Assembly: GCA_025964455.1 (NCBI GenBank)
Contig: JAOPYU010000093.1
Coordinates: 1 to 11,572, forward strand
DNA length: 11,572 nt
Reading direction: 5' to 3'
Source of the DNA: Thermoleophilia bacterium
GTDB taxonomy: Bacteria; Actinomycetota; Thermoleophilia; Gaiellales; SKUG01
Positions 5,774 through 11,572 of the stretch are shown here, piece by piece. Every line of letters starts with the position of its first letter. Position 1 is the first letter of the stretch. The notes beneath the pieces were generated by a model that worked only from the letters and a program-made list of their open reading frames with translations, was not told the DNA's origin and did no database searches. Both the position numbers and the translations under genes were made by a program.

Positions 5774-7924
5774 ATGCCTGCCCGTGGACATGGTGAGGGG
5801 GACCGCTCCGGCGATGCCCTCCTGCGCGCCGTCAGCCGCGCGACGAGCGCCGCGACGGCTGTCCTCGACCCGTCCGTGGTGCCGGCGAACGCCGCAGACG
5901 CGCTCGTCCGTTACCTGGGCGCCCAACGCGCCGACGTGTGGCGCTTCGACGGACGCCGCCCCGTGCACCTGGCCTCGGCCGGATCTGGTGGCGAGGCGCC
6001 GAGCTCGATGCCGGCATCACTGGTACGCGTGGCGCGCGGCGGCCTGGCACAGAGCGTCACCGTCGACGAACTCGGCAACGGGGTCGGCGCGGAGTGGCGT
6101 CGCCTCTGCTTCTCCATCGACGCGCAGGAAGTCAGCATCCACGCCCTCGTCGTCGGCGAGCGCACGCTCGGCGCGATCACGGTCGTGTCACGACTGACAC
6201 CGACCGAGCACGAGCTCGAGGCGATCACCATCTTCGCCCAGCAGGTCGCCGCCTCGCTCGAGAAGGCCGAACTGCATCGTGCGGCGCAGGACGCCGCGAT
6301 GTTCATGCGCATCCAGAACCGCGTGCTCGCGGAGCTCACCGACGAGCGCGACGTGCCGTCCCTCCGTGCCGCGGTCGAGCAGCTCGTCTGCGACCTGATC
6401 GGCGATGCGGCCGTCGCCGTCCTGCCCGTCGATTCGATCGGCCGCCTCACCGTGCCGCTGCTGACGCCGCCGAGCGACGGAACGCTCCGCGTCGCGAGCG
6501 ATCCCGAAGTCGACATCGTCTCCCCCGCGATGGACCGCCGGACCCCGATCCGCCTCCAGCGCCCGTCCCTGCGCAGCTGTGCCGCGCTCGGTCTCGGTGC
6601 GATCGCCGGCCAGGAGAACCTCGACGACACCGCGCTGTGGGGCATCCAGCTCTGCGCCGGCGAACGTGCGACCGGCGTCCTGCTCCTCGGCCTCCCGACC
6701 GACACCTCTGCCGAGGCCGCGCGCTCGGAAGCCCGGATCATCGAGCTGCTCAACGCGCTCGGTCCTGCGGTCTCCATCGCGCTCGAGAACGCGCAGCTGT
6801 TCGCACGCGAGCACGTACGCGCCAGCCGCCTCGCAGCGGCCAACACGCTCGCACGCACCGTCACGGGATGCGCCACGCGCGACGACCTGCACGAGGCGGT
6901 CGTGTTGGGCATCGGCGCGCTGTTCGGCTACACGCGCGGCGCCATGTACGACCATGAGCTCCGAACCATCTCCGACGCCGGCGCCATGCCCGCGCGCAAC
7001 TCCGACCGCGAACGCTCGCTCGTGTCAGCCTCGCTGCATCGCCGCCGCGCGAGCCGCGTCGAGCGACATGACCGCACGTGCCACGCGATCCCGCTGGTGA
7101 GCGGCGAGCGCATCCACGCGGTGCTCTACGTCGAGCAGCCCGACACGGTGACGCCGGAGCAGGAGAACGACGACCTGCGCCTGCTCGCATCCGTGTGCGA
7201 GCACGCTGCCGCCTGCCTGGTCGCGATCGAGGCCACCGAGCGCATCGAGCGCAACTACAAGGACACGATCCAGGCGCTCGTGCACGCACTCGAGGCGCGG
7301 GACAAGTACACGGCCGACCACTCCGACGTCGTCGCCGAGTGGGCGCTCGACACCGGCAAGCGCCTCGGCATGGACGAGGACCAGCTCCGCGACCTCGAGC
7401 TCGGCGCGATCCTGCACGACATCGGCAAGGTCGCGATTCCCGACGACATCCTCAACAAGCCCGGACGCCTCACCGAGGAGGAGTTCGAGGTCATGAAGTC
7501 CCACACGATCGTGGGCGAGCGCATCCTCAAGCCGATCGGCTTCCTCAAGAACGTCGCGCCGATCGTGCGCCACGAGCACGAGCGCTGGGACGGCCGCGGC
7601 TACCCGGATGGCATCAGCGGCGAGCAGATCCCGCTCGCCAGCCGCATCATCTTCGTCTGCGACGCCTACCACGCGATCACGAGCGACCGCCCCTATCGCG
7701 CCGGTCAGCCGCACGCGTTCGCGCGCCGCATCCTGACCGAGAACGCCGGCACCCAGTTCGATCCGGCGGTCGTCGCCGTGTTCATGGACGTGATCGACCA
7801 CTACTGCATCGAGAACGGCATCGCGGACGAATCCGACGACCAGGGCGTGGAGATCGTCAACCCGCTCGGTGCCACGGCCGACGCCGCAGCCGCGTCCGCC
7901 GACGAGGACGCCGCAGCCGCCTGA
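5774..7924 (+). CDS. GAF-domain HD-GYP protein, probable cyclic-di-GMP phosphodiesterase
   Basis: A 716-residue cytoplasmic protein without membrane segments. Three GAF-like regions are visible, at about residues 15-165, 175-345 and 350-487. Each ends in an alpha-helix of the type A(A/V)S(L/I)ALENAQLF, and the second has LCAGERATGVLLLGL. The C-terminal HD-GYP domain (about 494-676) has H516 (DKYTADHS), H548-D549 (LHDIGKVAIP), HTIVGERIL, HEHERWDGRGYPDG (600-613) and CDAYHAITSDRPYR. HD-GYP domains hydrolyse c-di-GMP with a two- or three-metal centre; here the first His of the usual HHExxDGxGYP is Glu601, a variation also seen in actinobacterial members. The Ala/Asp-rich C-terminus is a tail outside the domain. 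ATG 5774 is chosen for its promoter and because the GAF region begins shortly after; GTG 5726 is a possible alternative. It is divergent from the surface operon, with a matching promoter. The GAF ligands are unknown. Confidence 0.9.
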   Translation: MPARGHGEGDRSGDALLRAVSRATSAATAVLDPSVVPANAADALVRYLGAQRADVWRFDGRRPVHLASAGSGGEAPSSMPASLVRVARGGLAQSVTVDELGNGVGAEWRRLCFSIDAQEVSIHALVVGERTLGAITVVSRLTPTEHELEAITIFAQQVAASLEKAELHRAAQDAAMFMRIQNRVLAELTDERDVPSLRAAVEQLVCDLIGDAAVAVLPVDSIGRLTVPLLTPPSDGTLRVASDPEVDIVSPAMDRRTPIRLQRPSLRSCAALGLGAIAGQENLDDTALWGIQLCAGERATGVLLLGLPTDTSAEAARSEARIIELLNALGPAVSIALENAQLFAREHVRASRLAAANTLARTVTGCATRDDLHEAVVLGIGALFGYTRGAMYDHELRTISDAGAMPARNSDRERSLVSASLHRRRASRVERHDRTCHAIPLVSGERIHAVLYVEQPDTVTPEQENDDLRLLASVCEHAAACLVAIEATERIERNYKDTIQALVHALEARDKYTADHSDVVAEWALDTGKRLGMDEDQLRDLELGAILHDIGKVAIPDDILNKPGRLTEEEFEVMKSHTIVGERILKPIGFLKNVAPIVRHEHERWDGRGYPDGISGEQIPLASRIIFVCDAYHAITSDRPYRAGQPHAFARRILTENAGTQFDPAVVAVFMDVIDHYCIENGIADESDDQGVEIVNPLGATADAAAASADEDAAAA

Positions 7925-9382
7925 TCAGCCCTGTGGGCCGCCGCCGCCCGTCCGGCGCGAGTCGGCGCCCGGGATGAGGTCCATGTCCGACTCGGAGACG
8001 GCGTCGTCGCTCGTCGTCGCCTCGAGGCCCGACACGTCGCCCAGCTGCTCGCCAGCGAGCTCGTCGTCGTTCGCGTCGTCCCTGGACTCGCGCATGATGA
8101 TGTCGACGTGCACGATGCGCGGACCGTCGGTCTCGACGACCTCCATGCGCACGCCGCCGAGCCGGACGACGTCACCCTCGTGCGGGGCCTGGCCCAACAG
8201 GCCGAACACCACGCCCGCGATCGTGTGGTAGTCGTCGTGGGGCAGGTCGAGGCCGAACTGCTCGTTGAGCTCCTCCACCGAGTACTTGCCGTCGACCCGG
8301 ATGTGCCCTTCGGCGATGCGTTCGAGCGGTCGCTCGGGACGATCGTGCTCGTCGTCGATCTCGCCGACGATCTCCTCGATGAGGTCCTCGAGCGTCACGA
8401 TGCCCGCGAGCGAGCCGTACTCGTCGACCACGAGCGCCATGTGGATCTTCGAGCGTCGGAAGTCGGCGAGCAGGCGTGCGAGCGACTTGCTCTCGGGCAC
8501 GACGTGCGCCGGGCGCAGGAGGCTCTCCACGCGCACGTGCTCCTTGCCCTGCTGCTCGGCGGCGGTGAACAGGTCGCGGATGTGCAGGATCCCGGCGACG
8601 TCGTCCATCGAGCCACGGTACATCGGATAGCGCGTGAACGGCTGGCTGGCGACTGCCGACAGCAGCTCCGCCGGGGGCATGTCGACCGGGAACGCGACCA
8701 CGTCGGGACGCGGCACCATGACCTGCGCGACGTCGGTGTCGGCGAAGTCGAAGACGTTGTAGAGCATCTCCTGCTCGCTGTCCTCGAGCACGCCACCCTT
8801 GGAGGACTGCGACACGAGCATCTTGAGCTCCTCCTCCGAGTGGATGAGGTGCATCCCGGGCGCGGGCTCGATTCGCAGCATGCGCAGCACCGCGTCGGCG
8901 CTGCCGTTGAACACCCAGATGAGCGGCGTGAACAGGCGACGCAGGAACGAGATGATCGGGATCGCGAAGAGCGAGATCTTCTCCGCCTTCTGCAGCGCCA
9001 TGTTCTTCGGCGCGACCTCGCCGAGCACGACGTGGAAGTACGTGAGGATCGTCAGCGTGATGATGAACGAGATGACGTGCAGCCACGCCTCCGGCAGGAA
9101 GCCGAGCGACGGCTCGATGAGCACCGCGATCGCCGGCTCGCCCAGGAAACCGATGCTGAGCGAGCAGATCGTGATGCCGACCTGCGCGGTCGAGACGTAC
9201 TGGTTGATGTCGTCGAGCGCCGCCTTGACCATGCCTGCGCGACGCGACCCCTCGTCGACGAGTTCCTGGATGCGCGTGCGGCGGACGCTCACGAGGGCGA
9301 ACTCGGCCGCGACGAAGAATCCGTTCAGCGCGATCAGCACGACCACGGCCGCGAGCGAGAGCGGAGAGAAGCCGTCAGGCAT
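7925..9382 (-). CDS. CorC/HlyC-type transporter (CNNM/DUF21, CBS pair, CorC domain)
   Basis: A 485-residue membrane protein starting at ATG 9382, with AAGGGAG (9395-9389) 6 nt upstream. The CNNM (DUF21) domain fills about residues 5-185 with hydrophobic segments at about 8-32, 66-90, 101-122 and 137-160, and the motifs NGFFVAAEFALV and LGEVAPKNMALQKAE. A CBS pair lies at about 215-335, with YPMYRGSMDDVAGILHIRDL and LVVDEYGSLAGIVTLEDL, followed by IEEIVGEI. The CorC_HlyC domain is at about 355-430 (IRVDGKYSVEELNEQFGLDL), with an acidic tail after it. The family is linked to Mg2+/Co2+ efflux or Mg2+ homeostasis, the CBS pair sensing Mg-ATP; older annotations as hemolysin are misleading. Its stop codon directly abuts that of the convergent HD-GYP gene, leaving no space for a terminator. 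The same frame is open to 9832, but that extension has no family similarity. Confidence 0.93.
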   Translation of the reverse strand: MPDGFSPLSLAAVVVLIALNGFFVAAEFALVSVRRTRIQELVDEGSRRAGMVKAALDDINQYVSTAQVGITICSLSIGFLGEPAIAVLIEPSLGFLPEAWLHVISFIITLTILTYFHVVLGEVAPKNMALQKAEKISLFAIPIISFLRRLFTPLIWVFNGSADAVLRMLRIEPAPGMHLIHSEEELKMLVSQSSKGGVLEDSEQEMLYNVFDFADTDVAQVMVPRPDVVAFPVDMPPAELLSAVASQPFTRYPMYRGSMDDVAGILHIRDLFTAAEQQGKEHVRVESLLRPAHVVPESKSLARLLADFRRSKIHMALVVDEYGSLAGIVTLEDLIEEIVGEIDDEHDRPERPLERIAEGHIRVDGKYSVEELNEQFGLDLPHDDYHTIAGVVFGLLGQAPHEGDVVRLGGVRMEVVETDGPRIVHVDIIMRESRDDANDDELAGEQLGDVSGLEATTSDDAVSESDMDLIPGADSRRTGGGGPQG

Positions 9383-9494
9383 CCGATGCTCCCTTGCAAC
9401 GCGTGCTGCGCGAGGGCCGGCTGCTGACGACGGTCGCACCCGAAGGCGCGGTTGATGTACTCGACGGTTCTTCGTCCATGTGGCGTTCAGGCTC

Positions 9495-9500
9495 AGGATA
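9495..9500 (-). promoter_or_regulatory. Candidate -10 box (TATCCT) for the CorC-type gene
   Basis: On the minus strand, TATCCT fits TANNNT and lies about 110 nt before ATG 9382 in the most AT-rich part of the intergenic region. CTTCGC about 18 nt upstream is a poor -35. A short inverted repeat, GCAGTG (9501-9506) and CACTGC (9525-9530), brackets the spacer and could be an operator. Low confidence. Confidence 0.25.
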
Positions 9501-9649
9501 GCAGTGAAATCCACGAATGCGAAGCACTGCGCTGACCGGCCCTGAATGTCCTGCTGGTACCCGGCGCGGCGCCGATGCAAGCGCAGGGTGGCGCGGTCGC
9601 GCACGCAAACCTGCGGAAATGCCCGCGTCGGGCCGCTTCCAGCCGCTGG

Positions 9650-9655
9650 TATATT
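9650..9655 (+). promoter_or_regulatory. Candidate -10 box (TATATT) for the AKR-like gene
   Basis: TATATT, five of six bases of the TATAAT consensus, stands out in GC-rich sequence 52 nt before ATG 9708. Predicted transcription would start near 9662 and the leader would include the inverted repeat at 9665-9683. A clear -35 was not found. Confidence 0.45.
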
Positions 9656-9664
9656 CGTCGCGCG

Positions 9665-9683
9665 GTCGCGCGCGAGGCGCGAC
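9665..9683 (+). repeat. Perfect 7-bp inverted repeat in the AKR leader
   Basis: GTCGCGC (9665-9671) and GCGCGAC (9677-9683) are exact inverted repeats around a 5-nt loop, between the predicted -10 and the ribosome binding site. As DNA it could be a regulator site just downstream of the promoter; as RNA, a stable leader hairpin. No U-run follows, so it is not a classical terminator. Confidence 0.4.
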
Positions 9684-9707
9684 GGTGCAACCCCGGGAGG
9701 CGTTTCC

Positions 9708-10736
9708 ATGGCCATCGAGCAGCGACCGATCCGCGACACCGGCGTGTCCGTGTCGGAGATCGGCTTCGGCGTCTGGACCGTGGCCGCAGGCTGGTGGGGG
9801 TCGTTCACACGCGACGAGGCGGCCGCGCTCATCCGCGAGGCCTACGAACTGGGGATCACGTTCTTCAACACGTCGAACGCCTACGGCGAGGACGGCTACG
9901 GCGAGGTGCTCGTTCGCGAGGCGCTGTCGGACGTGCTCGACGAGGTGACGATCGCCACGACGTTCGGCTACGACCTCGATGCGGAGCGTGCGCCCGGCAA
10001 GTCAGGCCAGGCCGAGCGCCCGCACGACTGGTCGAAGGACAACGTCATGCGATCGCTCGAGCGGAGCCTGGCGCACCTCGGCACGGAATCGATCGACGTG
10101 TGGCAGCTGCACAACCCGCGCATGGACGCGATGCACGACGATGCGCTCTGGGAACTGCTCGGCGAGCTTCGCAGCCAGGGGGTCGTGAAGTCGTTCGGCC
10201 CGTCGATCGGACCCGCCATCGGCTGGAAGGACGAGGGGCTCTACGCGCTCGAGCACCGCGACATCGACTTCTTCCACCACATCTACAACATGCTCGAGCA
10301 GGAGCCCGGACGCGCGTTCAACGAGGCTGCTGGCCGGCGCGACATCCCGATGCTCGTACGGGTGCCGCACTCCTCCGGGCTGCTCGAGGACCAGTACACG
10401 CTCGAGACGCGCTTCGAGGCGAACGACCACCGTTCACACCGGCGCACGACGTGGCTCGTGGAAGGCCTGCAGAAGATCGAGGCCCTGCGCTTCCTCGTCG
10501 AGGACCGCGAAGGCGCGACGATGGGCCAGGTCGCGCTCAAGTGGCTGCTCGCCGATCCACAGAACGCGAGCATCCAGCCGAACATCCTCACGCGCGAGCA
10601 GCTGCGCGAGTTCGCGGCAGCTCCCGACATCGAGGACCTCGACGCGGACGAGCTCGGCGAGATCGAGACGCTCTTCAACCTGCACTTCGGCGTCGAGCCG
10701 AGCGACGACAAGGGCGAGCGCCTCATCAAGGCGTAA
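9708..10736 (+). CDS. Aldo/keto reductase-fold protein with altered catalytic residues
   Basis: A 342-residue protein with GGGAGG 7 nt before ATG 9708. Family landmarks appear in order: TGVSVSEIGFGVW (11-23), FFNTSNAYGEDGYGEVL (52-68), EVTIATTFGYD (79-89), LGTESIDVWQLHNP (124-137), KSFGPSIGP (161-169), VPHSSGLLEDQY (219-230) and the cofactor-binding C-terminus MGQVALKWLLADP (272-284) with an EQL...DIEDL...EL series. Family enzymes reduce carbonyls with NADPH using an Asp-Tyr-Lys-His tetrad. Here Tyr59 and His135 are present, but the Asp position is Asn54 (FNTS for FDTA) and the Lys position is Thr85 (ATTFG for ATKxG). The fold and probably NADPH binding are kept; ordinary reductase activity is doubtful. 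It may be a divergent subfamily with another chemistry or a redox-sensing role. It is followed 51 bp later by a small membrane protein gene on the same strand. Confidence 0.85.
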   Translation: MAIEQRPIRDTGVSVSEIGFGVWTVAAGWWGSFTRDEAAALIREAYELGITFFNTSNAYGEDGYGEVLVREALSDVLDEVTIATTFGYDLDAERAPGKSGQAERPHDWSKDNVMRSLERSLAHLGTESIDVWQLHNPRMDAMHDDALWELLGELRSQGVVKSFGPSIGPAIGWKDEGLYALEHRDIDFFHHIYNMLEQEPGRAFNEAAGRRDIPMLVRVPHSSGLLEDQYTLETRFEANDHRSHRRTTWLVEGLQKIEALRFLVEDREGATMGQVALKWLLADPQNASIQPNILTREQLREFAAAPDIEDLDADELGEIETLFNLHFGVEPSDDKGERLIKA

Positions 10737-10787
10737 CGCGTCGGGTCGGGGAGCAGGTGCGCCGGCGCGGGCGTCGAAGCACCGAGC

Positions 10788-11147
10788 ATGGAATTCCGCC
10801 TCGATCGCTTCTCCGTCCTCAAGCTCGGCCTGTTCGCCGGGGTCGCCTACGCGCTGATGTCGCTGGTCATCCTCGTGCCGATGCTGCTCATCGTCGCCGC
10901 GGCCGGCGACTCGATCGACAACAGCGAGACCGGTTCGTTCTTCATCGGCGGCGGCGCGGCGATCATCATCATGCCGATCCTGTACGGGATCATGGGCTTC
11001 ATCGGCGGGGTGATCAGCGCACTCGTGTACAACGTCATCGCCAAGCTCATGGGTGGCGTGCAGTTCACGATGACCCAGGTCGACACACCTCGCGCGACGC
11101 CGCTCGGCATTCCCGGCGCCATGCCGCCCGCCAACCCGATCTCGTAG
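10788..11147 (+). CDS. Small membrane protein of unknown function
   Basis: A 119-residue protein. After a short charged N-terminus (MEFRLDRFSVLK) there is a membrane helix at about 13-39, a short polar loop (DSIDNSETGS) and a long hydrophobic region at about 51-87 (FFIGGGAAIIIMPILYG, then MGFIGGVISALVYNVIAKL), probably two closely packed helices. A polar, Pro-rich C-terminus follows (GVQFTMTQVD...MPPANPIS). The GFIGG-x-I-x-AL-x-YN-x-(I/V)A-x-x-x-GG pattern is familiar from small uncharacterised bacterial membrane proteins; it may be related to DUF3566, but I cannot confirm this. No strong ribosome binding site precedes ATG 10788. It may be co-transcribed with the AKR-like gene 51 bp upstream. 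No function is proposed. Confidence 0.78.
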   Translation: MEFRLDRFSVLKLGLFAGVAYALMSLVILVPMLLIVAAAGDSIDNSETGSFFIGGGAAIIIMPILYGIMGFIGGVISALVYNVIAKLMGGVQFTMTQVDTPRATPLGIPGAMPPANPIS

Positions 11148-11150
11148 TCG

Positions 11151-11202
11151 CCAGCGCGCACTCGGCGCGGCTCGACCCTGCCGCACCGAACAGGTGCGCT
11201 GG
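11151..11202 (+). repeat. Imperfect inverted repeat upstream of the last gene
   Basis: CCAGCGCGCAC (11151-11161) and GTGCGCTGG (11194-11202) pair as a 9-bp inverted repeat with a 2-nt bulge. The left arm starts 4 nt after the small membrane protein gene's stop; the right arm ends directly before the TACGAT box. It could act as an operator or as a weak transcription-end hairpin without a U-run. Confidence 0.3.
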
Positions 11203-11203
11203 G

Positions 11204-11209
11204 TACGAT
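11204..11209 (+). promoter_or_regulatory. Candidate -10 box (TACGAT) giving a leaderless transcript
   Basis: TACGAT lies 7 nt before ATG 11217 and matches the actinobacterial TANNNT pattern. Initiation would fall at the start codon. No ribosome binding site is present, which agrees with leaderless translation. No good -35 was seen. Confidence 0.45.
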
Positions 11210-11216
11210 CTCCGCC

Positions 11217-11572
11217 ATGCACCTCGCCGCCGTCAAGCCCGCGACGCCGCCGCTGCCGAACCCGGCGCAGGCCACGCCACCGACCGGCCCGGTGCTCGCG
11301 GAGTTCAACTACGTGATCCGCGGACCGCAGGCGATGCCACGGATGGGACACGTCGAGGCACGGGCCTGGCCGACCGCCCCCGTTGCCGGAGGCACCTCGT
11401 TCGAGGACGCCCTCACGGCCGCGAAGGCGATCGCCTCGACCCCGCGCTACGACGGCATCCACGGCCTGCCGATCCAGCAGGCGCAGGGCGTGCTCGAGGC
11501 GGCGAACGGGACCTACCTGATCGTTCCGCTCGGCGGCTTCCATCGCGAAAAGAACGGTCCCCTCTTCGTCGA
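11217..11572 (+). CDS. Unrecognised protein (3' end cut by window edge)
   Basis: The frame from ATG 11217 is open to the end of the window, giving 118 visible residues. I do not recognise a family. The N-terminus is Pro/Ala-rich without a signal peptide or membrane segment (AVKPATPPLPNPAQATPP). A more ordered part follows, with EFNYVIRGPQAM, ARAWPTAPVAGGTSFEDALTAAKAIAS, RYDGIHGLPIQQAQGVLEAAN and YLIVPLGGFH, mixing predicted strands and one helix as in a soluble globular domain. The start is supported by TACGAT 7 nt upstream. Codon use is like that of the neighbours. The complementary strand also has a long open frame, but its composition is typical of a GC-rich shadow. Confidence 0.6.
   Translation, partial: MHLAAVKPATPPLPNPAQATPPTGPVLAEFNYVIRGPQAMPRMGHVEARAWPTAPVAGGTSFEDALTAAKAIASTPRYDGIHGLPIQQAQGVLEAANGTYLIVPLGGFHREKNGPLFV

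Larger units (their letters stand above)
9383..9707. other. 325-bp divergent intergenic region between the CorC-type and AKR-like genes
   Basis: It separates divergent genes and should carry both promoters. Visible elements are the CorC ribosome binding site (9389-9395), TATCCT on the minus strand (9495-9500), TATATT on the plus strand (9650-9655), an inverted repeat at 9665-9683 and the AKR ribosome binding site GGGAGG (9695-9700). Open frames crossing it are extensions of the flanking genes without similarity to any family. No RNA gene was recognised. Confidence 0.5.

Noticed and set aside
5549..5968. Start of the first operon gene at ATG 5968
   Set aside because: This would overlap the HD-GYP coding region and its promoter, and the added residues look like antisense of that gene.
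7880..7921. Repeated GCCGCAGCCGC near the HD-GYP 3' end
   Set aside because: It is a two-copy repeat coding for an Ala-rich tail, ordinary low complexity in a GC-rich genome.
9383..9832. Extended start of the CorC-type gene at 9832
   Set aside because: ATG 9382 has a strong ribosome binding site and begins exactly at the CNNM domain; the extension overlaps the AKR-like gene.
10737..10787. GC-rich palindrome (GCGCCGGCGC) after the AKR-like gene as terminator
   Set aside because: The stem is short, has no loop space and no U-run follows.
10434..11543. Long minus-strand open frame across the AKR end, small membrane gene and last gene
   Set aside because: The translation is rich in Arg/Asp/Glu without fold-like patterning, and it covers three better supported plus-strand genes.
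1..11572. CRISPR array, tRNA/rRNA genes, insertion sequences
   Set aside because: No regularly spaced repeats, tRNA-like arms, transposase motifs or terminal inverted repeats with target duplications were seen.

Overview
The window comes from a GC-rich bacterium. Actinobacterial codon use, an HD-GYP protein with the CDAYHAITSDRPYR-type signature and start regions that look leaderless all suggest Actinomycetota. A Thermoleophilia-like lineage (Solirubrobacterales/Patulibacter/Conexibacter type) is my best guess, but the sequence alone does not prove it. There are eleven whole or partial protein genes plus one truncated gene at each edge counted among them. I saw no RNA genes, mobile elements or CRISPR arrays, and no convincing rho-independent terminator.

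Layout. 1-1097: a left-truncated Lrp/AsnC regulator on the minus strand, divergent from a small two-CBS-domain protein. 1151-5548: a block of five exported or membrane-anchored proteins. One (1151-2233, +) converges on a four-gene minus-strand operon (5548 down to 2227). Three of the five share one architecture: signal peptide, DUF916-like beta domain with a GG(H/T)Y motif, second beta domain, one C-terminal membrane helix and a short charged cytoplasmic tail. The other two are small secreted or N-anchored beta proteins that are paralogs of each other. This resembles, by architecture, the Firmicutes Csc/WxL surface complexes (DUF916-DUF3324 anchor plus secreted partners), but there is no LPXTG or WxL motif. 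5774-7924: a large GAF-GAF-GAF-HD-GYP protein, probably a c-di-GMP phosphodiesterase, divergent from the surface operon. 7925-9382: a CorC/HlyC-type transporter (CNNM, CBS pair, CorC domain) on the minus strand, abutting the HD-GYP gene tail to tail. 9708-11572: an aldo/keto reductase-fold protein with two catalytic residues replaced, a small membrane protein, and a right-truncated unrecognised gene.

The most interesting observation is regulatory. Three start codons (surface operon at 5548, internal surface gene at 3837, HD-GYP gene at 5774) each lie 7-8 nt after a sigma-28-like element, T(C/A)AAG-N15-(G/T)CCGATA, with identical spacing in all three. This suggests that a flagellar/WhiG-type sigma factor co-controls the surface-protein operon and the c-di-GMP gene. 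The window may therefore hold an undescribed, motility- or development-linked surface complex in Actinomycetota.
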